A stretch of DNA of 6,396 bases, taken from assembly GCA_964429575.1 (NCBI GenBank), contig CAYSCX010000082.1:1-6396 (forward strand), written 5' to 3'. The position numbers and the translations under genes were made by a program. Below are positions 1 through 6,200 of the stretch, in pieces (position 1 is the stretch's first letter; each line of letters opens with the position of its first letter). The stretch comes from CAYSCX01 sp964429575 (GTDB lineage: Bacteria > Desulfobacterota > Binatia > Binatales > Binataceae). Under the pieces are notes generated by a model. That model was not told the DNA's origin. It did not search any database and was given only the letters and a program-made list of their open reading frames with translations.

Positions 1-639
1 GGCATCGAGGATCTGCGCAAGATGAAGGCGCTCGGGCTAAAGGGCGTCATGATGACGGGCAACCCGAAGCTCGAAGACTACGACAGCCCCATCTATGCTC
101 CTTTTTATGAGGCGGCGATCGATCTTGAGATGCCGTTGAGCTTCCACATCCTCACCAGCAAGCAGGACGGCATCGACCAGGCGCGCGGCCCCAAGCTCAA
201 CGGATTCCTCGCGATCATCCGCGGCTGCCAGGACATCATGGGCACGTTCATCCTGGGCGGGGTGTTCGAGCGTCACCCGAAGCTCAAGGTGGTGTGCGCC
301 GAGGCCGACGCGGGCTGGGTGCCTCATTACATGTACCGCATGGACCACGCCTATGACCGGCATCGCTACTGGCTGCCGGCCGGCGCGCTGTCCAAGATGC
401 CGTCGGAGTACTTCCGCGAGAACGTGTACACCACCTTCCAGGACGACTGGGTCGCGTTCCAGATGAAGGACCTGTGCAACATCCGCCGGCTGATGTGGGC
501 CAATGACTTCCCGCACTCCGACTCGACCTGGCCGTGGTCGCAGGAAATTCTCGCCAAGCACACCAAGGGCCTCAACGAGGTGGAGAAGAACTACATCCTC
601 CACGACAACGTAGCCGAGCTGTATCACCTGAGCATCTAA
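1..639 (+). CDS. Amidohydrolase family 2 protein, C-terminal part (5' end outside window)
   Basis: This is the C-terminal 212 residues of a metal-dependent hydrolase or decarboxylase of the Amidohydro_2 (TIM-barrel) family. The frame is open from base 1, so the real start lies upstream; the ATG at 22 is internal. Counting from the first visible codon, landmarks are H49 in LSFHILTS (the barrel metal-ligand His), the FERHPKLK segment at 89-96, the E101-A-D-A-G-W106 strand end, and D169 in MWANDFPHSDSTWP, the Asp at the end of the last barrel strand that normally binds metal or acts as the base. In ACMSD-type members a His stands in the FAHGGG motif. Here that place carries E101, as in a large subgroup often found in aromatic or xenobiotic breakdown clusters. 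The N-terminal HxH metal motif would be outside the window. The protein is probably cytoplasmic and the substrate cannot be told. It ends in TAA, 226 bp before the next gene. Confidence 0.88.
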   Translation, partial: GIEDLRKMKALGLKGVMMTGNPKLEDYDSPIYAPFYEAAIDLEMPLSFHILTSKQDGIDQARGPKLNGFLAIIRGCQDIMGTFILGGVFERHPKLKVVCAEADAGWVPHYMYRMDHAYDRHRYWLPAGALSKMPSEYFRENVYTTFQDDWVAFQMKDLCNIRRLMWANDFPHSDSTWPWSQEILAKHTKGLNEVEKNYILHDNVAELYHLSI

Positions 640-690
640 TCATCGCGCCAAAGCGCCGGCGTGCCCATGCGGCGCCTAATCGATGGCCTA

Positions 691-752
691 GCAGGGTGTT
701 GAGAAAAGCCTCGAGTTCCAAGCCGGCATCGACTTTGCCCTCAACACCCTGC
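691..752. repeat. Inverted repeat, long-loop hairpin (left half of composite element)
   Basis: Arms 691-703 (gcagggtgttgag) and 740-752 (ctcaacaccctgc) are a perfect 13-bp inverted repeat separated by 36 nt. The left arm is also the left terminal repeat of the composite element. The long spacer makes it a poor terminator and more like a repeat unit. Confidence 0.6.
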
Positions 753-778
753 GTGAAAGTCGGCTGCCTTCCTAATCT

Positions 779-798
779 TCTCCCCCCTCTGGGGGAGA
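779..798. repeat. Short C-run/G-run hairpin inside the composite element
   Basis: The 8-bp arms 779-786 (tctccccc) and 791-798 (gggggaga) close a 4-nt CTCT loop. There is no U-run after it, so it is not a typical intrinsic terminator. It sits between the two larger hairpins. Confidence 0.5.
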
Positions 799-810
799 CG
801 CGAGAGAGGG

Positions 811-847
811 AGCAGACTGTTGAAAATGCCTTTTTCAACAGCCTGCT
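811..847. repeat. 16-bp hairpin (right half of composite element), possible bidirectional terminator
   Basis: Arms 811-826 (agcagactgttgaaaa) and 832-847 pair at 15 of 16 positions, with one A-C mismatch (816/842) and a 5-nt loop. The T-run at 831-835 is mostly inside the stem rather than after it, so a terminator role is possible but not typical. It ends 9 bp before the Shine-Dalgarno of the next gene. Confidence 0.55.
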
Positions 848-855
848 AGCCGCCC

Positions 856-860
856 GGAGA
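856..860 (+). promoter_or_regulatory. Ribosome binding site deciding a GTG start
   Basis: GGAGA at 856-860 lies 5 nt before the GTG at 866. The in-frame ATG at 875 would be 14 nt away, which is too far. The GTG is therefore preferred as the start of the membrane protein. Confidence 0.6.
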
Positions 861-865
861 CGACC

Positions 866-1303
866 GTGAACGATATGCCTGCACGATGGATTCCGCCGGC
901 CCTGTGGATTCTCGCCGCGCTGACCTTGCTCACCGCCGTCGCGCAGCTCTTCGCGCCCGGCGCGTGGTTCTTCACGCTGGTTCCCGGTGTGCCGGAGACC
1001 GGCCCGTTCAATGCGCATCTCGTGCAAGATGCAGGTACGTTCAACCTTGCAATTGGAATCGGACTAATCGCGGCGGCGCGCAATCCCCATCGCTATGCGG
1101 TCGCCGTGGTGATCGCGGCCATCGCCGCCGGCGCCCATACGCTGCTGCACGTCTATGCGCACGCGGCGCACCTGCTCAGCGGCGAGCACATATGGGTCGA
1201 GTTCTTCGGCGTCCTGGTTCCGGCGGTACTCCTCGCGGCCGCCGCAATCTCTCTGGTACGCAACCGCCACGCGATCGATGGCGTGCATTCCGCCGCGGCG
1301 TAA
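866..1303 (+). CDS. Four-helix integral membrane protein, DoxX/DUF4345-like (tentative)
   Basis: This is a 145-residue, very hydrophobic protein with about four membrane helices: near 10-30, 56-72, 77-100 and 109-131. The segment between helices 1 and 2 (FFTLVPGVPETGPFNAHLVQD) resembles small four-helix proteins of the DoxX/DUF4345 type, but I do not recognise it firmly. It is rich in His: H51 with D55 one turn later, H91, H95, H99 and H102 spaced along helix 3 and its end, then H108 and E112 at the start of helix 4. That is unusual for a plain structural membrane protein and might bind a metal or haem, or carry protons. The GTG start is chosen for its Shine-Dalgarno; ATG at 875 is the alternative. 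It lies 19 bp upstream of the selenoprotein gene, so the two are probably co-transcribed. Function is unknown; a redox role is inferred only from the neighbour. Confidence 0.75.
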   Translation: MNDMPARWIPPALWILAALTLLTAVAQLFAPGAWFFTLVPGVPETGPFNAHLVQDAGTFNLAIGIGLIAAARNPHRYAVAVVIAAIAAGAHTLLHVYAHAAHLLSGEHIWVEFFGVLVPAVLLAAAAISLVRNRHAIDGVHSAAA

Positions 1304-1322
1304 GTCATACGAGGAGAGCAAC

Positions 1323-1907
1323 ATGAGAATCCGTGGATTGGAGCGCAACGAAGCTCGATTTTGGCTGCGGCCGTTCTTCTCATATCTCGCGAAGCGCTTC
1401 GGCAAGACTCTGACCCCGTACAAGGTCTGGGCGCGACGCCCGGGCGTCCTGCTCGGGCTCGCCGCGCTCACCGCCGCGCTCGAACGCTCCAAGCTTGTGG
1501 ACGCGAAGCTCAAGCGCCTCGCCAGCATTCGTGCTGCGCAAATTGTCGGGTGTCCGTTTTGAATTGACATCGGCACTGCCGTTGGCAGGCTGGACGGTAT
1601 CGAAGAGGCGAAGCTGCAGGCGGTCGCGGACTACGCGGCCAGCCCGCTGTTCGACGAATGCGAACGCGCATTGCTGCTTTACGCGGAGGAGATGTGCAAG
1701 GAGCGCGTTGACGTGCCCGACGGCGTGTATCGGGCGCTCGCTCGCCACTTCAGCGAGGATCAGATCGTTGAGCTGACCGCGTCGATCGCGCTGGAGAATC
1801 TTCGCGCGCGCTTTAACCGTGCGCTCGAGATCCAAAGCGACGCGCTCTGCATGCTGCCGATGTACCAGCCCGTTGTGAAGCCCGCGGCGGCGGCGCGGCA
1901 GAGCTAA
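1323..1907 (+). CDS. Carboxymuconolactone decarboxylase/AhpD-like selenoprotein (in-frame UGA = Sec80)
   Basis: Read through one TGA (1560-1562), this is a 194-residue all-helical CMD/AhpD-family protein. Residues 1-76 are the N-terminal helices. The redox motif is C77-P78-F79-U80 followed by I-D-I-G, then GRLDGIEEAKL (88-98), the ERALLLYAEEM helix (114-124), VELTASIALEN (149-159) and ARFNRALEI (162-170). Family members have CxxC here, so UGA replaces exactly the second redox Cys. CxxU forms of AhpD-like proteins are known bacterial selenoproteins. The frame stays open and family-like for 114 codons after the TGA. AGGAG at 1312-1316, 6 nt before the ATG, supports the start. The His residues of the classical AhpD proton relay are absent around the motif (residue 84 is Gly), so it is likely a thiol/selenol oxidoreductase or peroxidase of the wider family, not true AhpD. 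Alternatives are a nonsense pseudogene or a TGC-to-TGA sequencing error; a SECIS-like hairpin downstream argues for Sec. Confidence 0.85.
1571..1592 (+). promoter_or_regulatory. Candidate bacterial SECIS element (selenocysteine insertion hairpin)
   Basis: Directly after the in-frame TGA, 1576-1580 (ctgcc) pairs with 1584-1588 (ggcag), closing a GUU loop at 1581-1583. A lower stem, 1571-1573 with 1590-1592 (C-G, G-U, G-C), is joined through a small internal loop (1574-1575 opposite 1589). Eighteen nucleotides separate the TGA from the loop. Bacterial SECIS elements lie inside the coding region just after UGA and need a G at the start of a small apical loop for SelB binding, and this hairpin meets both. 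The stem is short, and GC-rich coding DNA forms such hairpins easily, so this is supportive and not decisive. Confidence 0.5.
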
Positions 1908-1955
1908 CCGCTGCAGCGTCGGCGGCGCCACGTTTTCCTCGTCCCTCGCAAGCCT

Positions 1956-1961
1956 GATAAT
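1956..1961 (+). promoter_or_regulatory. Weak sigma70-like -10 candidate upstream of the efflux operon
   Basis: GATAAT at 1956-1961 matches TATAAT at 5 of 6 positions in an unusually AT-rich patch. The -35 place 17 bp upstream (ttttcc, 1933-1938) matches TTGACA at only 3 of 6. The hexamer gcaagc is repeated on both sides (1948-1953 and 1974-1979), which could be an operator but may be chance. The rest of the 1908-2127 gap holds only the GC hairpin at 2084-2109, and I see no gene in it. Confidence 0.25.
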
Positions 1962-2083
1962 ATCCTTACGTTTGCAAGCTGCCCTTATCGCTCGCGACGG
2001 TGGCCGCCACGCTCGGACCGTGTGAGCCAACCGGGCGGGCACGGGCTTTGGAAGGCATACCCAGTTGATCGAGTGTCGCTCAT

Positions 2084-2109
2084 CGGACGCGCGACGCGGC
2101 GCGCGTCCG
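2084..2109. repeat. Strong GC-rich inverted repeat just upstream of the adaptor gene
   Basis: Arms 2084-2093 (cggacgcgcg) and 2100-2109 (cgcgcgtccg) are perfect 10-bp complements around a 6-nt loop. Five T residues follow at 2116-2120, after a 6-nt gap. The hairpin ends 18 nt before the ATG at 2128. It could be an attenuator or an operator for a repressor dimer. The gap before the T-run makes a standard terminator unlikely. If translation started at the upstream TTG (2065), it would be coding. Confidence 0.4.
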
Positions 2110-2127
2110 CCGTCATTTTTCGCCTCG

Positions 2128-3273
2128 ATGCGATGGAGCCGCGTCGCGAGTATCGCCGTCGCGGCGTTTGCACTGGCTGCGCTATGCGCTCCCGGATGCA
2201 GACGAGCCAGCGAAGGCGACGCGGAGTTCGGCGCGCAAGCGGCCGTGCCGGTTCTGGTCGCCAAGGTCGCGCGCAAGAGCATCGCGCAGAAAATTCATGC
2301 GATCGGCCGCGTCGAGGCGTACTCGACCGTCGACATCAAGGCGCAGGTGAGCGGGCAACTCGAGAAGGTCCACTTCGATGAGGGCCAGTTCGTCAAAAAG
2401 GGCGATGTGCTCTTCACCCTCGACCCGCGCCCGTTCGAAGCAGCGCTCAAGCAGGCGCAAGCCGCGCTGGTACGCAACCAGGCGCAGCTTGCGCAGGCCG
2501 ACGCCGACGAGAAGCGCCAGAAATTTCTGCTCGACCAGGGTGTCGGCTCGCCGCAGCAGTTCGACCAGGCTCACGCGCAGGCCGAGGCGTTGCGCGCGGA
2601 GGTCGCCGCGGGACGCGCCGCCGTCGACGCCGCCAAGCTCAACCTCGCCTACGCAACCATCCGCGCGCCCATCGACGGGCGCCTCGGCAACCTGCTTGTC
2701 CACGCCGGCAATCTCGTCAAAGCCAACGCCGATGACCCGATGGTCGTCATCAACCAAATCAAGCCCATCTACGTTGCGTTCGCGGTGCCCGAAAAAGACC
2801 TCGCCGAAATCCGCAGCCACCTCGACTCGCGCAAGTTGCCCGTCGAAGCGATGCTCCCCGCTCAGACGCAACAGTGGGAGCGCGGCGAGTTGAGCTTCAT
2901 CGACAATCGCGTCGATCCAAACACCGGCACCATCATGCTCAAGGGCGTCTTCACCAATGACAACGAGCGGCTGTGGCCGGGCCAGTTCGTCGATGCGTAC
3001 CTCACGCTGGGCGAGCGGCCCGACCTGCTCGTGGTGCCGTCGCAAGCGGTTCAGTCCGGCCAGGAAGGATCGTTCGTGTTCGTGATCGACAAGCAGATGA
3101 AGGCGCAGCCGCGTACGGTGGTGGTCGGTCCGACCGTGGACGGCGAAACTGTGATTGAGCGCGGCCTCCAACCGGGCGAGACTGTAGTCACCGACGGCCA
3201 ACTCCGCCTGATGCCGGGCTCCACCGTAACGATCAAGACCCCCCTCACGCCGGCCGCCGTAGTGCAGCAATGA
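2128..3273 (+). CDS. RND efflux periplasmic adaptor (membrane fusion protein, HlyD/AcrA type)
   Basis: This is a 381-residue adaptor linking an inner-membrane RND pump to an outer-membrane channel across the periplasm. The ATG at 2128 is chosen because it opens straight into a signal peptide: R2 and R5, a hydrophobic core at 6-19, then C20 and C24. C24 in A-P-G-C is an imperfect lipobox, so a lipid anchor is likely but unproven. The upstream in-frame TTG at 2065 would add 21 residues with no signal-like character. No strong Shine-Dalgarno is visible for either start. The domain order is the standard one. A first lipoyl half lies around 62-98 (AQVSGQLEKVHFDEGQFVKKGD), an Ala/Gln-rich coiled-coil hairpin at about 102-173, the second lipoyl half from 177 (IRAPIDGRLGNL), then a beta-barrel and a membrane-proximal domain. 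Length is normal for the family. The stop TGA overlaps the transporter ATG, so the two are translationally coupled. Confidence 0.92.
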   Translation: MRWSRVASIAVAAFALAALCAPGCRRASEGDAEFGAQAAVPVLVAKVARKSIAQKIHAIGRVEAYSTVDIKAQVSGQLEKVHFDEGQFVKKGDVLFTLDPRPFEAALKQAQAALVRNQAQLAQADADEKRQKFLLDQGVGSPQQFDQAHAQAEALRAEVAAGRAAVDAAKLNLAYATIRAPIDGRLGNLLVHAGNLVKANADDPMVVINQIKPIYVAFAVPEKDLAEIRSHLDSRKLPVEAMLPAQTQQWERGELSFIDNRVDPNTGTIMLKGVFTNDNERLWPGQFVDAYLTLGERPDLLVVPSQAVQSGQEGSFVFVIDKQMKAQPRTVVVGPTVDGETVIERGLQPGETVVTDGQLRLMPGSTVTIKTPLTPAAVVQQ

Positions 3274-6200
3274 ACTTCTGCGAATTCTTCATCCGCCGTC
3301 CGGTCTCCACGACGCTGGTCTCGCTCGCGATCGTGCTGTTCGGCGCGATGGCGTTCTGGTACCTGCCGGTCAACGATCTGCCCAACGTCGATTTCCCGAC
3401 CATCACGGTAAGCGCGCAACTGCCCGGCGCAAGCCCGGAGACGATGGCGTCGTCGGTCGCAACTCCACTCGAAAAGCAGTTCACGACCATCGCCGGCATC
3501 AAGTCGATGACCTCGACCAGCCTGCAGGGCTTCACCGACATCACGCTTCAGTTCGACCTGAGCCGCAGCATCGATGCCGCCGCGCAGGACGTTCAGGCCG
3601 CCATCTCTGCGGCGCAGTCGCACTTGCCGCCCGACCTGCCGAACCCGCCGTCGTACCGCAAGGTGAACCCGGCCGACCAGCCGGTGCTGTATCTCTCGCT
3701 CAGCTCCGCGACCATGCCGTTGTCGAAGGTCGATGAGTACGCGGAGAATTATCTTGCGCAACACATCTCGATGGTGAGCGGGGTCGCGCAGGTACAGGTG
3801 TACGGCTCGCAGCGTTACGCGGTGCGGGTGCAAGTTGATCCGAAAAAACTCGCCGCGCTCGGCATCGGACTCGACGAGGTTGCCGACGCGGTGCGCCGCG
3901 GCAACGTCAACCTGCCCACTGGCACCCTGTACGGCGAGCGCCAGGCGTTCACGGTCGAGGCCAAGGGGCAGCTCACCCAGGCCTCGGCCTACCTGCCGCT
4001 GGTCATCACCTATCGCAGCGGCGCGCCGGTGCGCATCGCCGACGTCGGCCGCGCGATCGACAGCGTCGAGAACAACAAAATCGGCGGCTGGACCAAAGGG
4101 AAGCCGTCGGTGGTGCTCGCCATTCAGCGCCAGCCCGGCACCAACACCGTGGAGATCGTCGATCGGGTGCGCGCGCTGCTCCCGATGCTGCGCGCGGACC
4201 TGCCCGGCGGGCTCCAGCTCGGCGTTCTCATGGACCGCTCCAGGACCATCCGCGCCTCGGTCGAGGACGTCGAGTTCACGCTGTTGCTGACCGTAGTGCT
4301 GGTCGTGATGGTCATCTTCCTGTTCATCCGAAACCTTTCCGCCACCGTCATCCCAAGCCTTGCGCTGCCCCTGTCGATCATCGGCGCCTTCGGCGTCATG
4401 TGGACTCTCAACTTCTCGCTCAACCAGATGTCGCTGATGGCGATCACGCTCGCGGTCGGATTCGTGGTGGACGATGCAATCGTGATGCTCGAAAACATCA
4501 CGCGTCACATGGAGATGGGCAAGTCGCGCATGCAGGCGGCGGTGGAGGGCGCCGGCGAAGTGGGGTTTACGATTGTCTCGATGACCATCTCGCTCGCCGC
4601 AGTGTTCATCCCGGTGCTCTTCATGGGCGGCATCCTCGGGCGGCTGCTCACCGAGTTCGCCGTCACCATCGGCGCCGCGATCCTGGTGTCAGGCTTCGTG
4701 TCGCTGACGCTGACCCCGATGCTCTCCAGCCGCTTCATGAATCCGCCGCGCAGCCAGCGCCACGGATCGCTCTATGCCCTCAGCGAGCGCGTGTTCGACC
4801 GCACACGCGGCCTCTACCAGCAAAGCCTCGCCTTCGCGATGGAGCGCCGGCGCGCCACCATGATGCTCTCGGGCGCGCTGCTGCTCGCGACCGCGTGGCT
4901 GTTTTACTCGATTCCCAAGGGCTTTCTCCCCAGCGAAGACATCGACCAGCTGATGGTGTTCGTCGAGGCCGCCCAGGGCACCTCGTTCGAGCAGATGAAG
5001 CGCTACAAGGACGCACTCGAGCCGGTAATCGCGAACGACCCGAACGTGCGCACCTATTCGGCCTACGTTGGCGCGGGCGGGCCCAGCCGCGCGGGCAACT
5101 CCGCGCGCTTCTTTATCCATCTGAAGCCGCGCCGCGAACGCGACCTCAGTGCTGATGAGATAATCGCGGTTTGGCGTCCCAGACTTAACCAGGTGCCGGG
5201 CGTGCTCGTGTATCTGCAAAACCCGCCGCCCATTCGGATCGGCGCGCAGTTCACGCGCAGCATGTACCAGATGACCTTGCAGAGCCCCGACACCGAGCAG
5301 CTCTACAAGTACGCCGGGCTGCTCGAGCGCGGGATGCGCGAGATCCCCGATTTGCGCGGCGTCAACAGCGACATCGAACTGTCGAACCCCCAGGTGACGG
5401 TCGATATCCTCCGCGACAAGGCGCACACGCTGGGGCTTTCCGTGCAGGCCATCGAGGACGCGCTCTACTACGCCTACGGCTCGCGCCAGATCTCCACCAT
5501 CTACGCGGCCCACGACCAGTACCGCGTCCTGCTCGAAGTCGAGCCGCGCTACCAGTCCGACCCTACCACCCTCTCCCTGCTCTACGTGCGCTCCCAAAGC
5601 GGCAAGCTCATTCCGCTCGACACGGTTGCGAGGCTCGAGCGCACCACCGGCCCGCTCAGCATCAACCACTCGGGCCAGTTGCCGTCGGCGACCATTTCGT
5701 TTGACCTCGCGCCGGGCGTATCGCTCGGCCCCGCGCTCGACAAGGTCAAGGCTCTCGCCGCGAACACGCTTCCCAGCACGATTACCGCGCGCTTCGGCGG
5801 TACTGCACAGGCGTTCGAGGATTCCGTCACCGGCCTCGGCGTCCTGCTCCTGATGACGATCCTCGTCATCTACCTGGTGCTCGGAATTCTTTACGAGAGC
5901 TTCATCCACCCCATCACGATTCTATCCGGCCTCCCAGCGGCCGGCTTCGGCGCACTGCTGACGCTTTGGGTGTTCGGCTTTGACCTCGATCTGTTTGCGT
6001 TCGTCGGCGTAATCATGCTGGTCGGACTGGTCAAGAAAAACGCCATCATGATGATCGACTTCGCACTCGATGCGCAGCGCACCGAAGGCAAGTCGCCCGC
6101 CGAAGCGATCTTCGAGGGCGCCCTCATCCGCTTCCGCCCCATCATGATGACCACGATGGCGGCGCTGATGGGCGTGTTGCCGATTGCCATTGGCGTCGGA

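Larger units (their letters stand above)
688..849. repeat. MITE/REP-like composite element with terminal inverted repeats
   Basis: The two ends, 688-709 and 828-849, are inverted copies of a 22-bp sequence matching at 19 of 22 positions; both start ctagcagg and continue tgttga then an A-rich stretch. Two more copies lie inside: one at 740-752 is a perfect 13-bp inverted match to 691-703, and one at 811-826 pairs with 832-847. The core motif therefore occurs four times in alternating orientation, giving two hairpins head to tail. No transposase or other ORF is credible inside. No clear target-site duplication is seen, apart from CTAG being palindromic at both ends. The size, the terminal repeats and the non-coding position fit a MITE or REP/BIME-like element. 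Whether it is repeated elsewhere in the genome cannot be seen from here. Confidence 0.6.

Noticed and set aside
811..847. Plain rho-independent terminator for the amidohydrolase gene
   Set aside because: It is about 170 bp after the stop, its T-run is inside the stem, and it shares its arms with the ends of the larger repeat. A repeat element explains it better.
640..865. Small protein gene in the gap (frame running from 534 to 869)
   Set aside because: That frame starts inside the amidohydrolase out of phase, crosses the repeat element and has no Shine-Dalgarno or family likeness.
1323..1907. Nonsense pseudogene reading of the CMD/AhpD-like gene
   Set aside because: Only one stop is present, exactly at the redox Cys codon, with no frameshift and no decay after it. 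Selenocysteine is the simpler explanation, though not proven.
1380..2282. Minus-strand ORF of 300 codons covering the selenoprotein and the next gap
   Set aside because: It could have been offered as the real gene instead of a broken + strand gene. However, the + frame gives a coherent CMD/AhpD-like protein on both sides of the TGA, while the minus frame is Arg/Ala-rich with no motif.
2182..3270. Minus-strand ORF of 362 codons opposite the adaptor
   Set aside because: The opposite strand carries an unmistakable membrane fusion protein, and this frame has no recognisable domain.
3051..4508. Long minus-strand ORF of 485 codons
   Set aside because: It lies wholly opposite the adaptor end and the RND transporter. 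Its translation is rich in His, Arg, Asp and Glu with no membrane or enzyme motif, which is typical of the shadow of a GC-rich gene.
4689..5909. Minus-strand ORF of 406 codons
   Set aside because: Shadow of the RND transporter: low-complexity Arg/Glu/Val/Ala composition, while the + strand shows clear RND motifs across the whole span.
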